Positions 1 through 7,877 of a stretch of DNA of 64,000 bases are shown piece after piece. Made by a program: the position numbers and the translations under genes. Within the stretch, counting starts at the first letter, position 1; every line of letters starts with the position of its first letter. Origin of the DNA: Agromyces agglutinans (GTDB lineage Bacteria > Actinomycetota > Actinomycetes > Actinomycetales > Microbacteriaceae); NCBI RefSeq assembly GCF_009647605.1, contig NZ_WJIF01000010.1:1-64000 (forward strand). The letters are read 5' to 3'. The notes under the pieces are model-generated. The model was not told the origin of the DNA. It made no database searches and saw only the letters and a program-made list of their open reading frames with translations.

Positions 1-38
1 CCGGGGCGCGCGGCCCGGGCCGAGCGCTCGCCTGCCCT

Positions 39-1772
39 TCAGGCCGCGCGCAGCCCGCGCGCGCGGCCCGACTCGAGCTGCAGCTCGGCGCCCGCCCAGC
101 GGCGGCGGAGCCACCGGTCGTGGCTGGCGATCACGACCGCGCCGGGGTATCCGCCGAGGGCGTCCTCGAGGTCGGTCGCGAGCCCGAGCGACAGGTGGTT
201 CGTCGGCTCGTCGAGCAGGAACACGTGCGGCGGACGCGCGATCACGAGCGCCAACGCGAGCCGGCGCTGCTGCCCGACCGAGAGCACCCCGACCGGCCGA
301 TCGGCATCGCGCGGCGAGATGAGCCCGAGCGACGACAGCGGTACCTGCTCGGCCCGCCGCTCCCCCAGCGTGCGCTCGTACAGCGCGCGCGGCGAGGCAT
401 CCGGCTCGGCGAAGCGCACGTCCTGCTCGAGCAGGCCGACGCGGAGTCCGCGACGACGCTGCACCGACCCGCTGTCGAGCGAGACGCGACCGGCGAGCAC
501 GCCGAGCAGCGTCGACTTGCCGGCGCCGTTCGCGCCCGTGACGAGCAGCCGCGCCGTCGGCGCGAGCTGCAGCGACGCCACGTGCAACCGGTCGGCGACC
601 GTGGCATCCGTCAGCTGGATCAGCAGCCCGCCCTCGTCGGCCAGCGCGTGCGCGCCCGACGGGATGCCGGCGAAGGAGAGCGGTTGCGGGGGCTTGCGCA
701 CCTGCTCGCGCTCGAGCGTCTCGAGCCGCTGCTCGGCGTTGCGCACCCGCCGCGACACCGTGCGGGCGACGTTCTCGCCCTTGAAGTGCCGGATGAACTT
801 GTCGTTGTCGGTCGCCGCACGCCCGGGCGCGACCTGCCGGGCGCTCTCCGCGACGGCCAGCCGCAGCCGCTTCAGCTCGGCCTGTTCGTCGACGTACTGC
901 CGCTCCCAGCGGGCCCGCTCGTCGGCCTTCGCCGCGAGGAACTCGCTGAATCCGCCGCCGAAGACCGTCGCGCCGGCCGCCGGCGAACCGGATGCCGCGG
1001 TCGCGACCCCACCCGACGCCAGGCGCCGCGCGGGGTCGAGGTCGAGCAGTCCCGTGGCCACGCGATCGAGGAACGCGCGGTCGTGGCTCGCGAAGACGAC
1101 CGGACCGCGCCACGCGCGCAGGCGCTCCTCGAGGAACGCGACCGCCGCGTCGTCGAGGTGGTTCGTCGGCTCGTCGAGCAGCAGCGCGTCGGGTGCACGC
1201 AGCAGCAGCGCCGCGAGCGCGAACCGGCTGCGCTGGCCACCCGACACCTCGCCGATCGTCCGGTCGTGGTCGATGCCCGCGACGCCGAGTCCGTCGAGGA
1301 GCTCGTCGCGGCGGGATTCGGCCGACCACACATCGGCACGCTCGGCCGCGTCGAGCGCCGCCGAATAGCGGGCGGATGCCTCGTGCCCGTCGGTCGCGAG
1401 CGCCGCCGCGGCCTCGTCGAGTTCGCGCTCGATGGCGCGGACCTCGGCGAGGGCGTGCTCGAGCAGGTCGGCGATGCGATCGGTCGGCTCGAAGGCGACC
1501 TCCTGCAGGAGCAGGCCGATGCGCGGTGGACGGGTGATGCGGCCGCCGACCTCGGCGATCGAGGGCGGGGCGGTCGACGAGGCATCCGCCGACGTGTCGC
1601 CGGCGAGCAGTCGCAGCAAGGTGGACTTCCCGGCGCCGTTCTCGCCGATCAGGCCGAGGCGGTCGCCCCGGGACACGGTCACGGACAGGTCGGCGAGCAC
1701 CCGGCGCTCGCCGTAGGAGACGGAGAGTCCGTCGGCACGGAGATGGTCTGAGAAGGAGATCTGTACGGGCAT
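39..1772 (-). CDS. ABC-F family ATPase with two ABC domains
   Basis: A 577-aa cytoplasmic protein with two ABC ATPase domains and no membrane segment, the layout of ABC-F proteins that act on the ribosome (translation factors or antibiotic protection). Domain 1 has Walker A GENGAGKST at about residues 43-51, signature SGGQ near 177-180 and Walker B LLLDEPTNHLD at 197-207. Domain 2 has GANGAGKST near 413-421, LSVGQQ near 497-502 and FLLDEPTNHL near 518-527. A charged linker of about 120 residues, with an NDKF segment near 323-326, separates them. The ATG start has AAAGGG about six bases upstream. The gene stands alone, with 256 bases before it in which I see no clear leader peptide. Whether it gives drug resistance or is a housekeeping factor cannot be decided from sequence. 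Confidence 0.93.
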   Translation of the reverse strand: MPVQISFSDHLRADGLSVSYGERRVLADLSVTVSRGDRLGLIGENGAGKSTLLRLLAGDTSADASSTAPPSIAEVGGRITRPPRIGLLLQEVAFEPTDRIADLLEHALAEVRAIERELDEAAAALATDGHEASARYSAALDAAERADVWSAESRRDELLDGLGVAGIDHDRTIGEVSGGQRSRFALAALLLRAPDALLLDEPTNHLDDAAVAFLEERLRAWRGPVVFASHDRAFLDRVATGLLDLDPARRLASGGVATAASGSPAAGATVFGGGFSEFLAAKADERARWERQYVDEQAELKRLRLAVAESARQVAPGRAATDNDKFIRHFKGENVARTVSRRVRNAEQRLETLEREQVRKPPQPLSFAGIPSGAHALADEGGLLIQLTDATVADRLHVASLQLAPTARLLVTGANGAGKSTLLGVLAGRVSLDSGSVQRRRGLRVGLLEQDVRFAEPDASPRALYERTLGERRAEQVPLSSLGLISPRDADRPVGVLSVGQQRRLALALVIARPPHVFLLDEPTNHLSLGLATDLEDALGGYPGAVVIASHDRWLRRRWAGAELQLESGRARGLRAA

Positions 1773-2028
1773 GCGAGCCCTTTCGCGAACATGCCCCCGG
1801 ACGGGCGCGTCGACGGTCGCGGGTCGGGCACCGGTGCACCTCGCACACGCCGCCGACTCGCCCGCCCGGGAGCGGAAACGGTCGATTCCCGCCGGGCATC
1901 TGCCGCTCGCGTGGAGGCACGGCTACGCTGTCGCGATCAGCGGAACGGGCACACCACGGGTCTACGGCGCCTCAGGCGCGGGACGGTGGGTGTACTCACT
2001 TCATAGCGCAGACGACGATAGCAGAAAA

Positions 2029-3507
2029 TCAGGCCGCGAGGTTGAGCGACTTCGCGGTGGCCGCGAGCGACTCGGCCGCGGCCGCCGGGTCGGCGTTCAG
2101 CTTCACGCCGTAGTTCGGGATCATCTCGCGGATCTTCGGCTCCCACGACGCGAACCGGTCGGGAAAGCACCGCTGGAGCACGTCGAGCATGATCGGCGCG
2201 GCCGTCGAGGCGCCCGGCGATGCGCCGAGGAGGCCGGCGATCGTGCCGTCGGCACCCGTGATGACCTCGGTGCCGAACTGGAGCACGCCGCCCTTCTCGG
2301 GGTCCTTCTTCATGACCTGCACGCGCTGACCGGCGGTGATGAGCTCCCAGTCCTCCTTCTTCGCGGTCGGCATGAACTCGCGGAGGGCCTTCATCTTCGT
2401 GTCGCGGCTCGCGAGCAGCTCGCCGACGAGGTACTTCACGAGGTCGAAGTTCTTGGCCGCGACCTGGAGCATCGGGCCGAGGTTGTGCAGGCGCACCGAG
2501 AACGGCAGGTCGAACCACGTGCTCGACTTCAGGAACTTCGGCGTGAACCCCGCGTACGGCCCGAACAGCAGTGCGGTCTCACCGTCGACGACACGGGTGT
2601 CGAGGTGCGGCACCGACATCGGCGGGGCGCCGACGGCGGCCTTGCCGTAGACCTTCGCCTGGTGCTGCGCGACGATCTTCGGGTTCGTGGTGCGCAGGAA
2701 CTGGCCGGAGATCGGGAACCCGCCGAACCCTTCGATCTCGGGGATGCCCGAGTGCTGCAGCAGGGCGAGCGCGCCGCCGCCGGCGCCGACGAAGACGAAC
2801 TTGGCACGCACCGCGTCGGGGGTGTTGCCGACGAGGCGGCGCAGCTTGAGGTCCCACTCGCCGTCTTTGCGGCGCTTCAGCCACGTGACCTGGGTGTCGG
2901 TGTGCACCTCGGCGCCGCGGCGCTCGAGGTCGGCGAACAGGGAGCGCGTGAGCGCACCGAAGTCGACGTCGGTGCCCGCGGCGATGCGGGTCGCGGCGAC
3001 CTTGTGCCTCGGGTTGCGCTTCTTCGCGAGCAGCGGGGTCCACTCGGCGATCTGGTCGAGATCCTCGGAGTACTCGATGCCGGCGAACAGCGGCTGGTCC
3101 TTCAGCGCATCGACGCGCTTGCGCAGGTACTCGATGTTCGCCTTGCCCTTGACGAAGGTCATGTGCGGCGTCGAGTTGATGAACGAGTTCGGCTCGGGCA
3201 GGTCGCCCTGCTCGACCAGGTGCGCCCAGTACTGGCGGCTGATCTGGAACTGCTCGTTGATCGAGATCGCCTTGGCCGGATCGACCGAGCCGTCTTTTCC
3301 CTCGGGCATGTAGTTGAGCTCGCAGAGCGCCGCGTGGCCGGTGCCCGCGTTGTTCCACGCGTTGGACGATTCCTGCGCGACCTCGCCGAGACGCTCGTAG
3401 ACCCGGATGCTCCAATCGGGCTGGAGCCGGGAGATGAGGGAGCCGAGCGTGGCGCTCATGATGCCCCCGCCGATGAGCACGACGTCGACGGATTCCTCTG
3501 AATGCAC
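2029..3507 (-). CDS. mqo: malate:quinone oxidoreductase
   Basis: FAD-dependent, membrane-associated dehydrogenase oxidising malate to oxaloacetate and passing electrons to the quinone pool (TCA cycle). The N-terminus has the dinucleotide-binding motif GGGIMSATLG, and the protein runs colinearly with Mqo, including NNAGTGHAALCELNY and GASPGASTAAP. I place the start at a GTG giving VHSEESVDVV (492 aa). The longer ATG reading adds 16 residues that do not look like the family. The ribosome site before the GTG is weak (GGAA). Monocistronic. Confidence 0.93.
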   Translation of the reverse strand: MHSEESVDVVLIGGGIMSATLGSLISRLQPDWSIRVYERLGEVAQESSNAWNNAGTGHAALCELNYMPEGKDGSVDPAKAISINEQFQISRQYWAHLVEQGDLPEPNSFINSTPHMTFVKGKANIEYLRKRVDALKDQPLFAGIEYSEDLDQIAEWTPLLAKKRNPRHKVAATRIAAGTDVDFGALTRSLFADLERRGAEVHTDTQVTWLKRRKDGEWDLKLRRLVGNTPDAVRAKFVFVGAGGGALALLQHSGIPEIEGFGGFPISGQFLRTTNPKIVAQHQAKVYGKAAVGAPPMSVPHLDTRVVDGETALLFGPYAGFTPKFLKSSTWFDLPFSVRLHNLGPMLQVAAKNFDLVKYLVGELLASRDTKMKALREFMPTAKKEDWELITAGQRVQVMKKDPEKGGVLQFGTEVITGADGTIAGLLGASPGASTAAPIMLDVLQRCFPDRFASWEPKIREMIPNYGVKLNADPAAAAESLAATAKSLNLAA

Positions 3508-3569
3508 GATTTCCAGTCTATGTCGCGCACGGAGCGCCTCTTGACCGAGGGGCACCTCTGCGCTAGCGA

Positions 3570-3598
3570 GGCATCCGCTTCGTTATGCAACGGATGCC
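3570..3598. terminator. GGCATCCG/CGGATGCC hairpin
   Basis: Perfect 8-bp inverted repeat (3570-3577 and 3591-3598) with a 13-base loop, downstream of the small membrane protein gene on the minus strand and upstream of mqo. No T-run follows, as is usual at this GC. It is built from one inverted pair of the recurrent GGATGCC motif. Confidence 0.5.
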
Positions 3599-3622
3599 CC
3601 GCGCGGCGCGCAGCGGGCCCGT

Positions 3623-4039
3623 TCAGAGCGCGGCGATTCCGCCGATCAGCAGGCCGACGCCGGCGGTGAGGAGCCCGGCGGTGAGCGAGAGCGCGCCGAA
3701 CCAGAGCAGCCCGATGAGGCGGTTCGGCTTCTCGGGGTCCCGGCCGAGCACGGACAGGAAGAAGCCCGCCGGCATGGCGAGCGCGGCGATCGGCACGCCG
3801 AGGCGCGCGAGCCAGAGCCAGAAGCCGTCGAGCGCCGAATACTGCAGCAGCGAGAGCACCACGACCGACAACACGATCAGCACGGCGGCGTGGGCGTGGC
3901 CGGCGCGGAAGAAGTTCGTCTGCAGCCGGTTGGCCGGCGCGAGCCCGCGGACGACGCGCGTGAGGAACCACCCGCCGCTCTCGACCGTCACGAGGGCGAG
4001 CAGGAGGGCAGCGATGAGGGTGAGGTCGATACCGGGCAT
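3623..4039 (-). CDS. small four-helix integral membrane protein, function unknown
   Basis: A 138-aa protein with about four hydrophobic helices (near residues 5-22, 48-66, 72-95 and 110-135) and no catalytic motif I recognise. A conserved-looking polar segment, RLQTNFFRAGHAHA, lies between helices 1 and 2; its histidines could bind something but this is not testable here. It is divergent from a MerR-family regulator and shares an intergenic region with a perfect inverted repeat, so it is probably that regulator's target. ATG start at 4039. Confidence 0.75.
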   Translation of the reverse strand: MPGIDLTLIAALLLALVTVESGGWFLTRVVRGLAPANRLQTNFFRAGHAHAAVLIVLSVVVLSLLQYSALDGFWLWLARLGVPIAALAMPAGFFLSVLGRDPEKPNRLIGLLWFGALSLTAGLLTAGVGLLIGGIAAL

Positions 4040-4067
4040 GTCGGTGGCTCGTTTCAGGTCGAACGTG

Positions 4068-4113
4068 ATTGGATAGTACTGCTCTCCATTATTGGTGAGT
4101 TACACTATCCAAT
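4068..4113. promoter_or_regulatory. candidate operator/divergent promoter of the MerR pair
   Basis: Perfect 10-bp inverted repeat ATTGGATAGT (4068-4077) and ACTATCCAAT (4104-4113), separated by 26 bases, exactly between the two divergent genes. The segment is markedly AT-richer than its surroundings. Each arm carries a -10-like element on one strand (TACACT at 4101-4106 on plus; TACTAT on minus). Likely site of autoregulation and target control. Confidence 0.6.
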
Positions 4114-4126
4114 GCAAGGGATGCTC

Positions 4127-4765
4127 ATGCGGATCTCCGCACTCGCCGCCGAAGCCGGGATGCCGGTCGCGACCGTGAAGTTCTACCTCCGCGAGGGGCT
4201 CCTCCACGCGGGCACGCCGACCTCGGCCACTCAGGCCGTGTACGACGCGAGCCACGTTCGCCGGCTGCACCTCGTCCGGGCGCTCCTCGGTTCAGCCGGG
4301 CTCAGCGTGCAGCAGGCGCGCACGATCGTGGCCGTGATCGAGGCACCCGGGGACGACCTCTACCACGCGCTCGGCCGCGCCGTCGGTGCGCTGCCGCCGA
4401 CGCCCGCCGTGCCCGCGGCCGCGGCCGACGGCGGCGAGCCGTTCCCGCGGGCGCGCGCAGCGCTCGAGTCGCTCGGGCAGGTCTACGACCCCGACTTCGC
4501 GGCGGTCGCCCAACTCGAGTCAGCCCTGGCCTCGGCCGAGGCCGCCGGGCTGCCGGTCGACGATGAACGGCTGGAGCAGTACGGGCGTCACCTCGCGGCC
4601 CTCGCCGAGTTCGACCTCGATCGCCTGCCCGCCGACCCTGCGTCGGCCGTCGAGTACACCGTGCTCGGGACCGCCCTGCACGAACCCGTGCTGCTGGCGC
4701 TGCGCCGCCTCGCCCACCAGGACGCGGCGGTGCGGCGCCTCCAAGCGAGGCCAGAGAACGGTTGA
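4127..4765 (+). CDS. MerR-family transcriptional regulator
   Basis: A 212-aa DNA-binding protein. The N-terminal winged helix starts MRISALAAEAGMPVATVKFY with a YLREGLL turn and a conserved VRRLHLVRALL helix, as in MerR proteins that bind spaced inverted repeats. The C-terminal 130 residues are an Ala-rich helical effector region without a cysteine cluster, so metal sensing is unlikely. Three in-frame ATGs occur (4112, 4121, 4127). I chose 4127 because AAGGG ends six bases before it; 4112 lies inside the operator arm. The divergent small membrane protein is the obvious target. Confidence 0.85.
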   Translation: MRISALAAEAGMPVATVKFYLREGLLHAGTPTSATQAVYDASHVRRLHLVRALLGSAGLSVQQARTIVAVIEAPGDDLYHALGRAVGALPPTPAVPAAAADGGEPFPRARAALESLGQVYDPDFAAVAQLESALASAEAAGLPVDDERLEQYGRHLAALAEFDLDRLPADPASAVEYTVLGTALHEPVLLALRRLAHQDAAVRRLQARPENG

Positions 4766-4788
4766 GCCGACCCGCTGCACGCTCGACG

Positions 4789-4846
4789 GTGCGGCTTCCT
4801 CGCCGCAGTGCGTGGAAGAACCCACACCGCGGCGAGGAAGTCGCAC
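4789..4846. terminator. long hairpin between convergent genes
   Basis: An 18-bp inverted repeat with one G-T pair (4789-4806 and 4829-4846) whose loop can pair further (GTGG with CCAC). It lies between the convergent merR and eda genes and so can stop transcription from both sides. Confidence 0.6.
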
Positions 4847-4876
4847 CGCGGCGAGCATGCGGCCCCGCCGAGAGGG

Positions 4877-5479
4877 TCAGCGAAGGAGCGCCGCGAGTCG
4901 GGGCAGCTGGTCGGGATCCTCGAGCGCCGAGCCGACCGCGGCGACGCGCGCGCCGGCCTCGAGGAACGAGCCGACGTTGCCCGCGTCGAGCCCGCCGGTC
5001 GCGACGAACGAGATGCCGGGGAACGGCCCGCGCATCGCGCGGAACCAGCCTGCCCCGAGCGATGCGGCCGGGAAGGCCTTCAGCCAGGTGAGCCCGAGCG
5101 CCTGCGCGGCCATCACCTCGGTCGGCGTCGCGACGCCTGGCAGCGGCGCGAGGCCCGCGGCGAGCGCGGCCCGCACGACGGCCGCGTCGAGCCCGGGGCT
5201 CACGACGAACGAGGCGCCGGCGGATGCCGCGACCTCGACCTGTTCGACGGCGACCACGGTTCCGGCGCCGACGCGGGCGCCGCGCGCCCGGCCCGCCTCG
5301 GCGACGGCCGCGAGCGCCTCGACGTCCTCGTCGCGCTGGATGGGCAGTTCGACGACCTCGATGCCGAGGTCCCAGGCGGTGTTCGCGAGCTCGACGCTGC
5401 GCTCGACGCCCATGCCGCGGAAGATCGCCATGAGCGGTCGCCCGGCGAACAGGTCGTCGAAACTCGGGTTCGTGGTCAT
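4877..5479 (-). CDS. eda: 2-keto-3-deoxy-6-phosphogluconate (KDPG) aldolase
   Basis: A 200-aa class I aldolase cleaving KDPG to pyruvate and glyceraldehyde-3-phosphate in the cytoplasm. The sequence shows the catalytic Glu in VVELPIQRD (Glu44) and the Schiff-base lysine in WLKAFPAA (Lys134), with the phosphate-binding region ATGGLDAGNV after it. The ATG start overlaps the stop of the kinase gene upstream by four bases (ATGA), so the two are translationally coupled. Its substrate is the product of the neighbouring KDG kinase, making a complete lower branch from 2-keto-3-deoxygluconate. Confidence 0.92.
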   Translation of the reverse strand: MTTNPSFDDLFAGRPLMAIFRGMGVERSVELANTAWDLGIEVVELPIQRDEDVEALAAVAEAGRARGARVGAGTVVAVEQVEVAASAGASFVVSPGLDAAVVRAALAAGLAPLPGVATPTEVMAAQALGLTWLKAFPAASLGAGWFRAMRGPFPGISFVATGGLDAGNVGSFLEAGARVAAVGSALEDPDQLPRLAALLR

Positions 5480-6396
5480 GCGGCGGTCCCTTCGCCTCGG
5501 GGGAAGTCGGAGGTCGCGGCGAGCGCGATCGCGGCGCGTGCGTGGCCGGCGGCGAGTCGGCCGGCGGCATCGTGCCCGTCGAGCAGCGCGTCGAGGTGGC
5601 CCGCGGCGAATGCGTCGCCGGCGCCGACGACCTCGACCACGGCCACCGCCGGGGTGGCGACGAATGTCTCGACGCCGTCTCGGGTGACGGATGCCGCGCC
5701 GGTCGCGCCGTCCTTCACGACGACCTCCCGGGGTTCGGGCAGGAGGGCCCGCACCTCGGCGGCGCTTCGTGCTCCCCACAGCAGCTCGGCCTCGTCGAGT
5801 CCGACGAAGACGACGTCGGCACGTCGCGCGAGCGCGAGCAGGCGTTCCGCCGCGGCATCCGCCTGCCCGGCCGCCGCCCACAGCGCCGGCCGGTGGTTCA
5901 CATCGAACGACAGCGTCGCGGATGCCGCGGCGACACGGTCGAACGCGGCATCCGTGAATGCGGCGCACTCGGCCGACAGCGCCGGCGTGATGCCGCTCAG
6001 GTGCACCACGCGCACGTCGTCGAGCGGGAGCGCGTCGAGGAATGGCGGCGCGGTGCGGGAGGCAGCCGATCCGGCGCGGTAGTAGGTGACGGCGGCGCCC
6101 GGGTCCTTCACGTAGAGGCCGGTCGGAGCCGCGGGGTCGTGCACGAGCCAGCGGGTGTCGACGCCGCGCTCGGCCAGCTCGCCGGCGATTCGGCGACCGA
6201 GCGCGTCGTCGCCGAGGCGACCGGCGAAGGCTGCGGGCCGTCCGAGCGCGGCGAGGTGCGACGCGACGTTGGCCTCGGCGCCCGCGGCGTCGACGCGGAA
6301 GTCCTGCGCTCGCTCGAGCGGCTCGGCGGCGACGGGCACGACGAGCGCCATCACCTCGCCGATGGCGAGGACGTCGGGCTGCGGTCGACCGGTCAT
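5476..6396 (-). CDS. kdgK: 2-keto-3-deoxygluconate kinase (PfkB family)
   Basis: A 306-aa PfkB-family sugar kinase. It has the N-terminal AIGEVMALVVP, a GAEANVA glycine region and the C-terminal signature VVGAGDAFAAG holding the catalytic Asp. KDG specificity is inferred from the overlapping KDPG aldolase gene. The ATG at 6396 gives MTGRPQPDVLAIGE; longer readings run into the divergent promoter. First gene of a two-gene operon transcribed away from the deaminase-deacylase-IclR-RidA operon. Confidence 0.87.
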   Translation of the reverse strand: MTGRPQPDVLAIGEVMALVVPVAAEPLERAQDFRVDAAGAEANVASHLAALGRPAAFAGRLGDDALGRRIAGELAERGVDTRWLVHDPAAPTGLYVKDPGAAVTYYRAGSAASRTAPPFLDALPLDDVRVVHLSGITPALSAECAAFTDAAFDRVAAASATLSFDVNHRPALWAAAGQADAAAERLLALARRADVVFVGLDEAELLWGARSAAEVRALLPEPREVVVKDGATGAASVTRDGVETFVATPAVAVVEVVGAGDAFAAGHLDALLDGHDAAGRLAAGHARAAIALAATSDFPRGEGTAA

Positions 6397-6518
6397 GTCC
6401 CATATGCTGACCCCTGTGCAGCAGCAGCGCAAATGCGTTGCAGCATGTGCACAGCACCGCGTGAGCACCGCGTGAGCGTCGCGCGGCGCGGACCGGCAGC
6501 GATGGAAGCGAGCGACGG
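6397..6518. promoter_or_regulatory. divergent control region of the KDG/D-amino-sugar-acid cluster
   Basis: The 122-base space between the two operons holds GCAA-N5-TTGC (6429-6441), an overlapping CGCA-AA-TGCG element, and a perfect 11-bp direct repeat GCACCGCGTGA (6454-6464 and 6465-6475). These are the best candidate sites for the IclR regulator encoded downstream. I see no clear -35/-10 pair. Confidence 0.4.
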
Positions 6519-7877
6519 ATGCCCCACCTCGACACGTCAGCGCTCGCGGCCGCCGTCGCGGCCCTCGACGACGAGCGGCTGACGCCGGCCGACACGGGGC
6601 TGCCGGCACGCGCGGCCGGCTCGACCGTTCGCGAGTTCCTCGCGACCGCGCCGACGATCGACGAGTTCTGGACGCCGCTCGTGGTGCTCGACCGCAGCGC
6701 CCTCGAGCACAACGGCGACGTGATCCAACAGTGGGCGACCGGCCACGGCCTCGAGCTCATGCCGCACGGCAAGACGACGATGGCGCCCGCCCTGTGGCAG
6801 CTGCAGCTCGACCGTGGAGCAACGGGCCTCACGCTCGCCACACCGGGCCAGGTGCGCACGGCGCGCGACGTCGGCGTCCCGTCGATCCAGCTCGCCAACG
6901 CGATCGTCGCGCCGAACGCCCTCGCCTGGCTCGCCGGAGAACTCGCCGACCCGGCCTTCGCCTTCTGGTGCTGGGCCGACTCTGTGGCGACGGTCGAGGC
7001 CATGGAGCGCGGGCTCGCCGACTCCGGCGCCGACCGTGCGCTCGCCCGGCCGATCGACGTACTCGTCGAACTCGGCGCCGACGGCGGACGCACCGGTGCC
7101 CGCTCGGTCGACGAGGCGACGGCCGTCGCCGGCCGCGTCGCCGCCTCCCCCGTGCTCCGCCTCGCCGGCGTCGCCGGATACGAGGGCAGCCTCGGCCACG
7201 ATCGATCGACGGCCGCGCTCGCGGCGGTGCGCGGCTACCTCGATCGGATGCTCGAGCTGCTCGGCGCGGTGCGTGAGCTCGCCGATGACGACCGCGACGA
7301 CTGGATGCTCACCGCCGGAGGCAGCGCCTACCTCGACCTCGTGGCCGAGGCGTTCGCGCCCGCCACGGCAGACGCCGGCGTCCGCGTCGTGCTGCGCTCG
7401 GGCGCCTCGCTCGTGCACGACGAGGGCTTCTACGGCGGCATCTCCCCGCTCGAAGGCGAGCTCGCCGCCGCGATGCGCGGCTACGCGCGGGTCGTCTCCC
7501 ACCCCGAGCCCGGCCTCGCGCTGCTCGATGGAGGCAAGCGCGACTTCCCGTACGACGAGGGTCTGCCCGTGCCGCTCGCGGCGGGCCGCGACCTCGCGGC
7601 GGCGCGGCGGGCGGTCGCGACTGCGGGCCAGGCCGGCTCGGCCCGCCCCGGGTCATCCCTCGGCGATGCGCGGCCGCTCGGCGGGGCATCCGTCACCGCG
7701 CTCAACGACCAGCACGCCTACCTGCGATCGGATGCCCCGCTGCCCGTCGCCGTGGGCGACGTCGTCGCGCTCGGGCTCTCGCACCCGTGCACGGCGTTCG
7801 ACAAGCATCGCGTGCTTCCCGTCGTCGAAGGGCCGGATTCCGACCTCGTCGTCGGCCTCGTTCGGACGAGGTTCTAG
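6519..7877 (+). CDS. fold-type III PLP deaminase (D-serine dehydratase/D-threonine aldolase-like); predicted D-glucosaminate dehydratase
   Basis: A 452-aa PLP enzyme of the alanine-racemase-N/DSD superfamily. The PLP lysine is in MPHGKTTMAP (Lys85). The C-terminal metal site SHPC (His422, Cys424), which binds the divalent metal in D-serine dehydratases and D-threonine aldolases, is intact. Family members deaminate D-amino acids with a beta-hydroxyl to 2-oxo acids. D-glucosaminate fits this chemistry and would yield 2-keto-3-deoxygluconate, the substrate of the divergent kdgK. The next gene, an N-acyl-D-amino acid deacylase, starts directly after its stop, and RidA, which clears enamine/imine products, is in the same cluster. 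A general D-amino acid deaminase is the alternative. Confidence 0.85.
   Translation: MPHLDTSALAAAVAALDDERLTPADTGLPARAAGSTVREFLATAPTIDEFWTPLVVLDRSALEHNGDVIQQWATGHGLELMPHGKTTMAPALWQLQLDRGATGLTLATPGQVRTARDVGVPSIQLANAIVAPNALAWLAGELADPAFAFWCWADSVATVEAMERGLADSGADRALARPIDVLVELGADGGRTGARSVDEATAVAGRVAASPVLRLAGVAGYEGSLGHDRSTAALAAVRGYLDRMLELLGAVRELADDDRDDWMLTAGGSAYLDLVAEAFAPATADAGVRVVLRSGASLVHDEGFYGGISPLEGELAAAMRGYARVVSHPEPGLALLDGGKRDFPYDEGLPVPLAAGRDLAAARRAVATAGQAGSARPGSSLGDARPLGGASVTALNDQHAYLRSDAPLPVAVGDVVALGLSHPCTAFDKHRVLPVVEGPDSDLVVGLVRTRF

Noticed and set aside
1773-2028. Leader peptide/attenuator before the ABC-F gene
   Set aside because: No short ORF with a good ribosome site and competing hairpins could be made out on the minus strand.
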